Source: Rhodamnia argentea (Eukaryota > Streptophyta > Magnoliopsida > Myrtales > Myrtaceae). Taken from it: a stretch of 64,000 nt of DNA. Position 1 is the stretch's first letter; every line of letters begins with the position of its first letter. A model generated the notes under the pieces. The model saw only the letters and a program-made list of their open reading frames with translations, ran no database searches and was not told the DNA's origin. The stretch lies in contig NC_063152.1 in the NCBI RefSeq assembly GCF_020921035.1, forward strand, positions 33,028,494 to 33,092,493, read 5' to 3'. Shown piece by piece: positions 11,391 to 28,220 of this stretch. A program made the translations under genes and the position numbers.

Positions 11391-13727
11391 AAGTAAACTA
11401 CCTCTGTACCGAACAGTCCATGATGTCCATCCCCGCCGCGGCTTTCATCGCATTCTCGCGTGTTAGTCAATCCACTTTCCCGGAAAATCAAACTCGCTTT
11501 CTCTCTCTCTCTCTTCGCTTTCTTTCAGCTCGCCTTTCGCTGCTGCGAAAAGGGTCTCTTTGAGCTCGTACGGCATTCCTTTTACCTCTCTCTCTCTCTC
11601 TCTAAGTTTTTTTTTTCTTTCTTTATTTCAGTTGAATTTGCTGCTTTGCGTGAAAACACTGGCTTTCGTTTCGTCCGGCTCAAAGTCTTTCTTACGGATC
11701 ACGTTCTCGAGAATCGGATGATTTCGGCTCTGTTCATGTCGGCAAAGTGGTATCTTTTGATGTTTCTGTCGATCTAGGGAGTTTCGAGGTGTACTGCGAT
11801 TCGATCCCGGTTGAGGAGATTGTGTGTTGGTACTGATTGATCTTGTGGGTAGTTGTGAAATTAGGGGGGGATCTGCTGATGCTCCTGTGAGTTTGTGGAT
11901 CGCTCTTCTTTCGGTATCCGTTTTTCCGTCGCGATTTGCGCTTTACCTTTGTCAAGCTGTGCACTTTTTCTCATGAGCTCTGTTTGGTCTGTTAGTTGAG
12001 TTCGAGTTCCCTTTGAAGTTCATCTTTAATTACTGGCGTATTAGTTTGGTGTGTTTAACTTCGTTGAAGCGATTCGACGGATTTGGCATAGAGCGTACCT
12101 CGGTTCTGAGAACGAGGATTTCATGCTTTTCTCATTGCTCGGTTCATGAAACTCTACTCTGGTGATATGGTATTGCGTGGAATTTGCTTCGTTGTCATGC
12201 CTTGCTTAATTGTCCGATGGGAGATGACAATGTAGGATTGTGGGTCATAAAAGCAAAAGCTTGATATGGTAGATGCATGGACTGCAAAGTTCTGGTGTTT
12301 TCGATGATTTAAAAGAATTAGGTTGAATCGGCGGATGTAGAAACTCATATTGCAGATCGGGGGAGGGAGGTTAAAACTTTAGGATATCTTCATGCTTTTC
12401 TTCCCTTTTTCCCTAGCTTTCGTGGCTAGTTGAGAGGAGGAGGGGTGGGTTTGAAGCAGAGAAATAGTGCCTGACAATTTTGTGAATTGTAGAACCTAGT
12501 ACTACAGGTGCGACAGCCCTGCCAGCTGCCCTTTGGATCCATCAATGAACATGATTGGTGTGATTATCTGCGAACCACACTGGATAACTTTATTAGAAAG
12601 AATTCTACATTGGAACTATCAGTGAATGTCGCTGAAGTTGCATTATAATCCGTATTGAGTCTAAGCAGATTAATCCTCAAGCTTGACTCTAGGCGATTAT
12701 GCAATGCTGAATACTCGTGCTCGATCTAGCTTGATTTCTCATGCGGCTCATTTTGACTCATTTACGTACTAGGAGGGGAATGGGTGATTTTCAAAATGGT
12801 AGAACTTATAATGTGCAGAAGTCTGGTGTAATAATGTCTAACCGGTAAAAAACAGGCGCCAGTCCACAACACGTAACAGACTGGGTGTTTAAACTTAAAA
12901 TGGTGTAAAAGCTTTCAAAGCTGCCAGTTTTCCAAATAGTTCTCGAGGTTTGACACAGTGAAGAACTTTGAATTGATGGGATGCGTAGATGACAGGGTTA
13001 ACTTTGATAACTTCTGGTTTTCTGAGAATGTAAGTTTTAGGACATAAGTTTCTGAAGGAAGATCCTAAAGTGAGGTAATTTGCCGAGAGGTTCACGGAAA
13101 TGAGACTACCTTACTAAACCTCGGGGATAAAATCTAGTTTTTGGGTACAACATGGTGCCACACATTCCAATACCTCAGTCTCTTGGAATCTGCTTTTCTG
13201 GATTCCCCATTCATCACATCCACCTTAGTGTTTTTGCTCAAGTGAAGAGTCAACAATGCGGTTTTAGTTTTTGCTATTGGCTGTGTAAAGCAAAGGAGGA
13301 CGTAGCTCATGCCCTGTTAAAGGACGTCTCTCATTTTTGCATGTTATCTTCTGGTTCAGGTACTCTGGATTTTACCTTATTGTGGAAATATCTGATGCTT
13401 GATGGATGATGATATTGGGAAAATAAAAGTTATCCCAAATTATTTCCAGCCGTCAACAAGTGAAGACTCTTCTCCTCCAAACAACCCTTCAGTCAAATCA
13501 CCACCAAGGACGGAAAATTGTTTGAGGTACATCTCTTTAAATTACAACAGGAAAAGAATTTGAAAAAAAAAAAAAAAGGTTATGATCTGTTTAGTTTAGT
13601 TTCAGCTTTCTTTCTCTGATTTAGCATAGGTCCGACAGCTATCTCTGGCCTAAAAAACGTTTTAGAAGTGCGGGTTTCATGTTGAACTTGTTGAATCTAA
13701 AGGGCCTGCCATGGGGATTTGGTGCAG
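11390..13727 (+). promoter_or_regulatory. probable promoter and 5' leader (with intron) of the PH-domain gene
   Basis: From about 11390 the DNA becomes CT-rich (TTCTCTCTCTCTCTC near 11500 and 11585), typical of plant 5' leaders. GT-rich, AT-poor intron-like DNA then runs to about 13430. A candidate exon ends at 13526 with TTTGAG|GTACAT. Read in the frame of the downstream exons, this exon gives KDGKLFE and is open back to a TGA at 13461-13463, but has no ATG. A different frame starting at ATG 13402 gives a protein-like string (MDDDIGKIKVIPNYF...) but ends in the wrong phase for the next exon. The true 5' structure is unresolved. Confidence 0.4.
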
Positions 13728-15834
13728 ATGGTCAGGAAAAGGTTGGTACATGAGTTCTTACCACGGTAGGCAGTTAGCAATTATGAAGAACCCGAATTTC
13801 ACTGGCAACTGTATTTGCAGGTTGAGCTAACTGCTACTGAACTTGAATCACTTAGAACACAACTCGGCGATTTAGAAGAGAGGGAAGCCCACTTAAAAGC
13901 ACAGTAAGGCGAACCAAACTCAGACTTTCGTCATTTCGGCGTTCTCTATGTCATGGCCATTGTCTTGTATTGTCTTCTAAATCATCATCATGCTCTTAAC
14001 TTCATTCCACTAAGTCATGCATAAATGCAGGCATGAGCAGTTCATTGTGTTGCACTTCTGGAAGGTAGAAATTAGGCATTCCTCAATACTTATAATAATT
14101 TAGTCCGTGACTGAGATTTCTTCTATGTTACACAGGTTGGAACATGTAGATGAGATATTACGGTCTGCTCGTCTGTCCGGCTACCTGCACATTAGAACTG
14201 TACTAACAACTCCCAGCATATCTAGTTTTGATAAAAGCAAATACTACGTAGACCTGGTGGCAGTTAATGGCTTTTTTAATAACCCTTTTTATATCTTGCA
14301 GAGATGGAAGCCACTGCCAGGAGAACCTCCTCCTATTGATGATACAGATGTCGATGACTGGCTTCCACGCTTTGTCGTTCTCCATGGAACGTGCATCTTT
14401 TTTTATATGTTTTGTACAGGTACTGTGTTATATTCTTCTCCTGTTTAGGATATTAAGTCCATCTTCAGTGAATGGTTTTGAAAAAGTTTTCATGTTATCT
14501 TTACAAGTCACACCTATTTTTCGACAAATTCTGGGGATTCAATACATCCAGTAGATGGAGCAATCCCGTTAAAAGGCATTACTCTCGGTCCACTCATGGA
14601 ATGACGCCAGTTTTTTCTTATTTAGAAATGGTAGCTGCTAGGTGCCTTTTTACTTCCTGTAGTCTAAAATGTAAATTTGTTATGTTGGAAATGTTTGAGT
14701 GAACATACTGCATAGAGATTCAAACGTTCCAAATTCTTCACTCCTACTATTGTATTAACGGGTATTTCGCTCTTCACTAGTATTCTTCTTTCTGGATTTT
14801 GTGACTTTGTGCCACATCCCACTGTGCACTTCGAATTTCAGTTCACAATAGGCTACGACATATCTTAACAATATAGAGTTGGATTTAAAGTGGAAACTAG
14901 AAGAAAGATAAACGAGTGATACAGTAGCATTTATAAATCTTGTTCTCTAACTACACGGAACAAAACTTTATGCAGATTTAAGTCCTCAGGACTCCGCTCT
15001 GCTATCTGATGTTGTTGAAGTGGGTCCCTTGCCGTGCTTCACTAGAGAAGACAATACGCAATACTCCTTCTACATATTAACTAGGCAAGGATTGAGATAC
15101 GAGTGCTCAAGTGCTTCCAAAATACAGGTATTTCCAGCATTTTTCCTACAATTCCCTGAATTCGGATATCGGTGCTGTATTCATTTCAGATCCATTAGCT
15201 ATTGGTGAATATGTAGTAGATAACGCCCCAATGGGCAGCATAAGAACATTTAATGCAACACACAGAAGCAGGTTGAAGTTTCTCCAATAATCTTTCTTTT
15301 CCCCTTTAGAAAAGCCTGAGTTAATATAAAGAGATTAAAAGAGCACAGCAAGTACATAAAAAATTCAAGATAGATTGAAGAAGATACCATGGTGGGTATA
15401 ATTTGGATTCGGTATGGTATGATGAGCTCTCAACTAAACGAAGTATTGCATCTGCTTTCTCTAGTTATTTATATCTCCACCTCTAGATGGAGAGAAAAAG
15501 GTAGCGGTAAAGCATATTCTTTCCTCTACCTGATTAAACCGAAAGTCTCAGTAGACTATCCGATGTCCTCCGCTAGCTGTACCAAGGTTTTGGGATTGAT
15601 TCATACACAAGTAAATAGGCAGGAACAGACAAAGCTTGGATTTTTTTTCATCTATGCTTTTCATTAGACTACAAGTAAAAAGCAGCTCGGTGATCAGAAT
15701 TTGTTGGCATGTTTCCATAAATAGCTTGACAAGTTGTTCTTTCGTGTTATCAGGTGGACTCTTGGTTGACCGCCCTACAAGCCGACTGCAAGTCGAAGTC
15801 TGATGCAAAACTTCTCAATGGCGATCATTCGTAA
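13728..15834 (+). CDS. PH-domain protein with N-terminal coiled coil (5' end uncertain)
   Basis: Exons 13728-13745, 13821-13903, 14136-14199, 14302-14419, 14976-15127 and 15754-15834 join in phase, giving at least 171 residues. The start used is the ATG in the first, 18-nt exon. If the exon ending at 13526 is coding, its KDGKLFE runs straight into MVRKRL and the true start lies upstream. Residues about 7-50 (VELTATELESLRTQL...) are strongly heptad-like. From about residue 55 follows a pleckstrin-homology fold: RWKPLPGEPPP, WLPRFVVLHGTCIFFY, then YSFYILTRQGLRYECSS and a C-terminal helix VDSWLTALQADC with the conserved Trp. PH domains bind phosphoinositides or proteins. From memory this matches the At4g23895-type PH protein, which in Arabidopsis lies beside an NDP kinase, as here. 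Function is unknown. Confidence 0.75.
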
Positions 15835-16955
15835 TGTTACTGCGCGAAGCTGTACATATAGCTCAGAATTGACAGTCGTGTATACCTTTAGTCCAATGTC
15901 TTAGACTTGTAACTTAGGAGTGTACATAAGATAGCATTCTTGTTTGCCGATTAAGCAAATTCTATAATAAGGCCCCTTGTAGAAACCAATAATATCCCAC
16001 TTGGAAAGGAATTCCACCTTCAAATGCTGGACTGTTGACATAGGACTCTTTTCCCCCCTGTTTAAATGTATCTCCTTAGACATTTTATTTCGAATTATTG
16101 AAGTGCCCTCAATACAAAAGAAACAGTTGTCTCTTAGCTCCCTTTTTCAGGCCTTGTTCTCCTTGACAGAATACAAAGATGCTTCGGTGGCAGCACAACG
16201 ATAAAGAGATGCCTCTTCTGTTCTACGCTAAGTCCCTGTTTTGCGACTTCTAATGAACAGCAGGACGGTTTCTTTCCGATCTGCAGCATGTCGGTTTTGT
16301 CTCATCTTGTCCTGGTTTTAGCGGCATCTTTAGACAAGTTCTGCTCTAGGAGAAGCATGAAACGCATCAGACTCGGTGACACTGTGAGAAGCAGGCTACG
16401 TAAGAATGGTTAGAAAATTTGCTGATACTATGATCGCTCCCTCTTCCAATGAAACTGCATCTATGTTAGTTGGCATCATAGGACTGTTGAGATGCATGTG
16501 TAAAGTGTGTTAAAAAATCCTCCAGTGAAAGTTGATCCAATTAGATATATTGAAGAACTCGAATTTGGGCTCGTCAAGCTGTTGCATGCTCCCAACAACT
16601 AGGACACATTACACTAAACTACCATTGATAAGGACTCATGTTTTTTTTTTTCGTCTGCTTTGTTTGTTGTTGGGGGGGGAACTTGCAGATGAATCCTACT
16701 TGTGTCGTGACTTAACATGATGCTCACGTACGTTGCTCCTCAAACACACTCGAATCAGCTCGCCTTGTCTTGGTGATCTTCTTCATCCGAGGTGGGACCC
16801 CAGCAACTGGTTGCTTTGAATACTTTTACGATGCACATGCTTTTTCATGCAACGTGTAACACGTGAGCTAGAGATTTAGCAGAAAAATCAGGACTTCGCA
16901 ATCCTCAAGCTCCGGTGGAACGAGTAACCAAACAATGAAAAGTACACAAACGGAG
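15835..16955. other. 3' flank of the PH-domain gene; no further gene seen
   Basis: This is probably the 3' UTR followed by spacer. Short open frames (15901-16083 minus, 16001-16204 plus, 16532-16720 plus) overlap each other on opposite strands and have no motif. No RNA gene was recognised. Confidence 0.35.
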
Positions 16956-16959
16956 AAAT

Positions 16960-17430
16960 TTTATTCTAAATCTTTTAATTTTGTCCAAAAAATCCTGACT
17001 ATTGCATTTTTATTAATTTCATCCTAAATTTTTTTTAATTTTACTAATTCAGTCTATCCAACCAATTTTGATCAGAAATCGTTAATGCAGACGCCTACCA
17101 CCTTAAGTGATATAACAAACGCCGACGTGAATAATTTTAATGATACTTTTAATTTTCCTTTTTTTTTTTTGGGTTGGCAAGGATCACCAGCGATCCTCGC
17201 CGATAAAAAATCAAAAATAATATCACAATATTATTAAAAATTATCCACATCAATACCAATCGTGCCATGTGGGATAAGCGGTGTCTACATCAATAATTTC
17301 CGGATAAAATTGACATAATTGACTCAACTCGCAAAATGTGAAGAGGTTTAAGACTCAATTTGCAAAATTGAAAAGTTTAAGATTGAATTCGAAAAAGTAA
17401 AATAGTTTTAGGACTTTTTTTTTTGGCAAT
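16960..17430. mobile_element. fold-back element, same family as 400-1050
   Basis: The left arm (TCTAAATCTTTTAATTTTG and on to about 17140) is inverted at the right (GAAAAGTTTAAGATTGAATT and neighbours, to about 17420). The centre 17182-17207 is a tight hairpin, GGCAAGGATC-6 nt-GATCCTCGCC. Shared with the first element are the order of words (AATTCAGTC, TTTTGATCAGAAATCG, GCCGACGTG before the core, and a CAATCGTGCCATGTGGG segment after it). Here the core arms are adjacent, while in the first copy they are separated by about 94 bp. No transposase. Confidence 0.65.
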
Positions 17431-17762
17431 TTTCACTAGAAATCCATCAACCCCGAAGCCCAAATTGACACAAATACTTAACAATAAAATAGTTTTATTG
17501 TTGGTGATGAATTTTTTTTTTTTCATGGAAAAATTATTTTGAGCGATGCATATGATTATTTTTAGTATTTTCAAATAATTAATTTTTCGCTCAACAAATC
17601 TCGCCACAATGAAACGTTATTCTCCCAGGTTTCGACGTTCGGAGGTGAAAGGAAGGCATCCGAAACCGAACTAACTTAGACGGTTATAGCCGCCGGACAG
17701 GAGCTGAAGTTCAGGTAGTCAGTTTGGACGGACGAGATCGCATCTCCTCTTCCCAACAGATC

Positions 17763-17822
17763 GGTCTAGGGTTTGACTCAACCACACATAAATAAAACCC
17801 AAACCCCTCTCTCTCTCTCTCT
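17763..17822 (+). promoter_or_regulatory. core promoter and leader of the NDP kinase gene
   Basis: A telo-box-like TAGGGTTT (about 17767-17774) is followed by a TATA-like ACACATAAATAAAA (17784-17797), then AAACCCAAACCCC and a CT microsatellite ending at 17822. The order (telo-box, TATA, Y-patch) is common in plant housekeeping promoters. It sits about 170 bp upstream of the start codon. Inferred from motifs. Confidence 0.45.
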
Positions 17823-17963
17823 TTACTGTGCGTCTCACTCATTTCTCTCTCCTTCATCATCACCCTCTCATTGGCTCGCTGCTGGCCGTAACGATTCTCA
17901 TTTCCGCCTCCCGTAAGCTAAGCTCGCGTTCGCTCGAAATCCAATCCAAGCTCTCGAAGAAGA

Positions 17964-20704
17964 ATGAGCTCCCAGATTTCCAGATTGGCCTCCCGAGCCG
18001 CGAGGACTCTCCTCTCGGCTTCGAAGCACTCGCGCTTCTACTCTGGTACCGATTCCCTGTCTTGACTTGCCTTGTGTCTTTTTCTCGGAGCTGAATCCGT
18101 GAATCTGCTGTATCAATATCGTAGAAAGGTGAAGTCTGACGAGCTTTTTTTTAATCATAAATTATGGGAATTCTGGCGAAATGAAGTTGCTTGAGTTACG
18201 CTTCGTCGTTTTTCTATACGCATTAAAGAGAGCCCCAGCGTGCGTGAATTCTCTCTGGTTATCCTTTCACATGGCATTGATTCGAAATTGAATGGTGTGT
18301 TTGTGGGTGTCGTCGTTGCAAGTAGTAGTTGGGTTCGAGTCAATCTGGGTTCCTGCTCTGCTGACATATGATCATTATGGAAGACTTATTGCGATGATTT
18401 TATTGCGAAGTGATGAAAGATCCAACCTTTGCGAATTTTTATGCTCTTCCATTTGTCGGGCTTTATGCGATTCACCTAACTTCTTCCAGTTTTTATTACC
18501 GAACCGACTAGCATTATTCTTTTGCTGCTTCATAGGATGAAAAAACTGAGGAATTTATTCAAACGTTTGCTCTGTTAGGTGACTGAAACGTGGCCCCCGC
18601 CGGATGGGTCCTCCTCCTTCGTTTTTTGTGTACTTGATTCTGTCAAAACTGCTAATCTGACCCCACCTTCTTAGACGTGGACACCCCAATTTTACTGGGT
18701 GTTGTTTTAAGTGCTGAAATTTGCACCCGCCTGCCCATATGTTCTAGCTCCATCTCTCCTCAAACGGGCCGGCTCGCATAATAAGCAAATTCCATGACAC
18801 ATTGTGCGGCTTCATGATAGCAAGATCCGTGTGATTTTTGTGCCTTGATGTTCCCTCATACTCGATTCCCTTGCAGAGGGAAGAGCAGTTGCGGCAGCTG
18901 CAGCAGTCACAATGGCTGGCAAGTCATCGATCTTATCTTCAAGTTTTGCCCGGGCTGGTTCGGCAAATGCATCTAGAGGATGGATAACCGGAGCCCTTGC
19001 ACTTCCCGCTGCAGGTTTCCTAAACTGAATTCTTCCATCTACTCCCTGCTCTGTTGGCTTCTTCGCTGTTCTGTTGCTATGCAAGTCAAACAGAGTGTTC
19101 CAAGTCGCGAACTAGTGTTTAGGTATTTGAGGAAATAGGAAGAGTAGCCTTGTCTGTTGCTGGAGATTTGGCACCAGGCATCCGGAACCTCTTCCACAAT
19201 AATACTGCTGTGCTCATGCATGGTAACCAGGATGACAACATTGTGTTGGGAAACTCCATGTTTTCTTAGCTTGGTGGATTTGATTTACTCCTGACATTTA
19301 TCCGAAATCCGTATTGCCATCACTCATTTCATAATCATGTTGGATTAGTTGCATTATGTAATTGACTCGTTACATGCATTTTGTGATAATAGGGTGGGCT
19401 TTTTATTCTTGGGGGTAATGTATGGGCATGAGTATCCATGTGCACAGCATTAATTGCTGTCAACTGTTGAATGGCTGTGTTGTGACTATAGAATCCCTTG
19501 ATGCCAAAGTAAATGAAAAAGGAGGAACTGCATCTCACTTGTAATTCTTCCTATTTTTTGTAGTTTACATGCTCCAGGAGCAGGAGGCTCATGCTGCTGA
19601 GGTATGTAATAACTATCTGATCATATCTCTGATTTCTATTTGGTAGCATCTTTAATCTCTTTCTTCCTTCATTATTCCTGAGATAAATCTCCCAATTTGG
19701 ACACAGCTGGAGCGCTCTTTCATTGCTATCAAACCTGACGGAGTGCAGAGGGGGCTGGTAATATATCCACTTCACCAGTTACCGTTCCTATGAGCTATTA
19801 TTGTTTCAGCAGAACTCTTCAAACATGAGCCGTATTGAACAATTCTTAAAAGCTGTATTTATGTTGATACGTTAACACCCCAGTGAGTTTTTCAGTTTAA
19901 AATCCATTTACAGGCTCAGCAATTTTACATAGTTCCATCTCTATATGCTGGGTTCTGTGTTCACAATCTCTTCTATATGGAATGCATCTTTTCGCTTGTG
20001 AGGACAATTCAGCAGTTGTGTCCAATGCAAATTATTCTCTTTGTTCCAGATTTCAGAGATCATCTCACGTTTTGAAAGGAAAGGATTTAAGCTAGTTGCC
20101 ATCAAAATCGTTGTGCCCTCAAAGGACTTTGCACAGAAGCACTATCATGATCTCAAAGAAAGGCCATTCTTCAATGGGCTTTGCGAGTTCCTCAGCTCCG
20201 GCCCTGTTGTTGCTATGGTTAGACAAATGCTCTCAGCTTACTGACCCAGTTGTTCGTCATCTTGTTTATTATTTTCCGATTCCATCTCGTGTCTGTGCAG
20301 GTCTGGGAAGGTGAGGGAGTGATAAAGTATGGGAGGAAACTTATCGGGGCAACTGATCCCCAGAAATCAGAACCAGGCACAATCAGAGGGGATCTTGCAG
20401 TAGTAGTTGGAAGGTATGGGCGTGAATTTGGCAGACTTTGCTGACATACCCGCTACGTGCCCATGTGCCACTACAGAGAAATATCGTTACCTTTTCTCTC
20501 TTTGAAACTTGTGTCTGGATAGTGTCGGCGCGTTGTTTCTTTGCTGGAAAAATCACTTTGTTTGCGGCCTTCAAACGCAGGAATATCATCCATGGAAGCG
20601 ATGGCCCGGAGACAGCCAAGGACGAGATCAACTTGTGGTTCAAGCCAGAGGAATTGGTTAATTACACTAGCAACGCGGAGAAGTGGATCTATGGAGTTAA
20701 CTAG
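17964..20704 (+). CDS. nucleoside diphosphate kinase, mitochondrion/chloroplast type (NDPK3/4)
   Basis: Seven exons: 17964-18045, 18877-19014, 19564-19601, 19707-19757, 20050-20217, 20301-20413 and 20581-20704. All phases agree, giving 237 residues, the length of plant NDPK III/IV. The enzyme transfers the gamma-phosphate between NTPs and NDPs through a phosphohistidine. The N-terminus ([31 protein letters not shown]) is an Arg/Ser-rich organelle presequence of about 80 residues. This form is known from the mitochondrial intermembrane space and plastid. The kinase core follows: [16 protein letters not shown] (Lys95), [45 protein letters not shown], and the active-site NIIHGSD with catalytic His201, then WIYGVN at the C-terminus. 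The NIIHGSD codons start the last exon. All catalytic residues are present. Confidence 0.95.
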
Positions 20705-21404
20705 TCAGATTTTTTCCTTCTATTGTTTCCCGGGTATTTAGATCCCACACGAAGAGGGGGATAGAATTATATGAGCGAGAATAAAAGTAATAATTCTGTT
20801 GAGGCAGAGTACCCACATGAATCTCCATGAACGATCGACATTGACTGGAGCTCTCTAGCAATAATGTTATGTCAGCAGATTTTCAAATTGATTCAATTGA
20901 TGAAGTCTTGAGGTTTCGTGTATTCCCTCCTTTGCAAGCTTGTCCGTGTCTTGGTTTTGTCTACTCTTTTCAGGTATGTAGCCCTCCTCCTCGCCGGTGG
21001 CAAACGAGATTATTATCTTGCTGCATCGACCGATCCATTGCATCATGCGTGCAATGGATCCTAGATTGTGAGCGATGACCCGCTTGTACATCTTGGATCC
21101 TAGATTGCGAGCTCGAGCGTCGGTCTCATGCTGTGCGTTAGTGTGTAGGCTAACACGGTCGGTTACAATAGAGCACATTAATTTTCTGTGCCGAGCGGAC
21201 CGGGTCAGTCTCTTGTCGAGCTTCATTCGCCAGGCTGCTCTCTCCTCCTCTTCTTCCAGCTTAACAAGGTTGAATTGCTGGTAGGTGAGGAGTCGCTGTT
21301 CTTGCCCACGCAATGTCCGATGTTGTCTTTTTGCAATTCTTATGCGAGGTGGTGTTTCACCAAATTTTACGTTATGTAGAAACAAAACCGAAGAAAGCCA
21401 GCGG

Positions 21405-21477
21405 GGGGGTGTAGCTCATATGGTAGAGCGCTCGCTTCGCATGCGAGAGGCACGGGGTTCGATTCCCCGCACCTCCA
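21405..21477 (+). tRNA. tRNA-Ala (anticodon CGC)
   Basis: 73 nt fold as a full cloverleaf. Acceptor GGGGGTG pairs with CACCTCC (one G-T pair), with discriminator A. The D arm contains AGCTCATATGGTAGAGC. The anticodon stem is CTCGC/GCGAG with loop TTCGCAT (anticodon CGC, reading GCG). The T arm is CGGGG-TTCGATT-CCCCG. Internal polymerase III A and B boxes (TAGCTCATATGG, GGTTCGATTCC) are intact. No intron and no encoded CCA, as expected for a nuclear tRNA gene. It stands alone between two protein genes. Confidence 0.96.
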
Positions 21478-21487
21478 TTCCCCCTCC

Positions 21488-21498
21488 TTTTTCTTTTT
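21488..21498 (+). terminator. polymerase III T-run terminator of tRNA-Ala
   Basis: TTTTT-C-TTTTT begins 11 nt after the mature 3' end of the tRNA. Runs of four or more T on the sense strand end polymerase III transcription. Confidence 0.75.
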
Positions 21499-21499
21499 C

Positions 21500-23207
21500 A
21501 CTTTACATCTTTTCTCAGGATGATGGAAACCGTTACGCGTGTAACTTGGTCATTCTTCCAGATGGGGAACAAAACCATTCGATCCGGAGATCGAAATCTC
21601 GACAATTTTTATCATCAAGATTGTCGGGAACCGGCTCGATTCTGTCATGACGACACGGTGCGGAAGCGAAAACGAAAGGGTATCGGACGGATTGGGATCG
21701 GGGTCGGACGGGTATTGGGAGAAAAAGGTGAGGGAATCCGATCCAAGTAAAGCCAGCCTCACCCACTTTGCTTTATCATGGGTTTGTCCCATGCCAAAAA
21801 CAAAAAAAAAAGAGTACGGACTTTGGAACAAAGAAAGAAGATAACGTTTACGACTTTGGAGGGGCACTTACGTAGCAGAATGAAAGTGCGCAACTTTTTT
21901 TTTATTTTTTTACTCCCTCTTTCCAGGTCACTTTATCCCAATCAAAAAGGCTAGAACTTTTACTAAAATTCCAAGTACAAACCAAAATGTAACTCCTCTT
22001 GCAGATAAGAAACGAAGAGAATAAAAAAAAGGAACAAAACAGGTGTCCACGCGACAACCTCCACTTGCACTTTCGCCCCTACGAGAATAAAGGGTGTACA
22101 GAAGGATGAGAAGGACAATACATGTGAAGGATCCCAAATCCGTCGTCCTTCGCGAACTAATTAAGATCCCTTTGAGATTTGAGCACGAAACGAAGTTCGA
22201 ACATGTGATTTTCGGGCTCGCCGGAAAAGTTCGATTTAAGTCGGACTGGTGTTTCAGGGCCGTGCTAGCTTCCGAGGCAAAAGCGAGGGAAGCCCATGGC
22301 CCGGAAAACTCTGGCTAAGCCTAGTTTAGGAGGGAAGGACAAGACATGCGAAGAAATACAGAACCCCATCTTTGAATCCGGGTTGGATTTGCGACAAAAA
22401 AATAATAATAATACACTTATCTCGAAAATACAATCAATTCCTAAATTTTTAGAAAAATATAATTAAATCTTAAATCTTGTAAGAAAAGTGCAATGAAATC
22501 CTAAAACTTTCGGGAAATGTGATCAAGTCTCAAAACTTATCGAGTTGGTCTAATTAAGTCATTCTGTTGATTGCGCTTTTTGAAAGATTTAGAATTCGAT
22601 TACACTTTTGTGGTAAGATTTAGGAATTTCAGGGCACTTGTTCTTGGACCGCGGAAAAATAAGTGACGTCACTATTTACAAACCAAAGAAAGGAAAGGGT
22701 CTGGATATAACCACGGAAAAACGAAAAAGGTTGAATTGGATTTGTCGTCTATCGTTTTTTAATTATTTGTGAATGGGGACACCAATTTTGTAAATTCCCA
22801 CGCTCACCTCCGTCGAGAATCGTCAACGTGGAAATCAATGTGATCCATCCACCGCCCCCCACCTCCCCCTCCCCTAAGAACGAGGGGGTAGAGTTGGTGA
22901 CCCGACCCGACCGACCGCACCGCGAGAGAATCGTCGCGTTCCCTTCCTGGGCCCCGCCACCTCGAGCCCAGACAAAAAGAGCCCCCCACTCCAGTCCACG
23001 TGGCTATCCCGTCGTCCTCTCCCGCTCTCTGTCTCTCTCCTCTCTCTCTCTAGAGAAACGCGAGAACGCCTTTTTCCTTTCTTACGGTTTTTCTCTTTGG
23101 ATTTATTTCGCTCCTCGAACTCCTCCCCCTCTTCCTCCCTTCCGTTAACGCCACTCCAACACACCCCCCGGCAAGTTTGACCCTTCTCTCTCTCTTTCTC
23201 TACTCGC
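21500..23207. other. spacer and UGE promoter/leader
   Basis: No convincing gene. 21540-21770 carries overlapping frames on both strands without protein character. 22430-22650 holds repeated AAATCCTAAA/TTTAGGATT-type words in both orientations, remains of the AT-rich fold-back class. From about 22830 the DNA turns GC- and CT-rich (CTCTCTGTCTCTCTCC near 23030, CTCTCTCTCTTTCTC near 23182). This is probably the 5' leader of the epimerase gene. Confidence 0.4.

Positions 23208-28220
<5,013 letters not shown>

Noticed and set aside
21285..21650. 121-codon frame through the tRNA gene
   Set aside because: It includes the whole tRNA-Ala gene and has no protein character.
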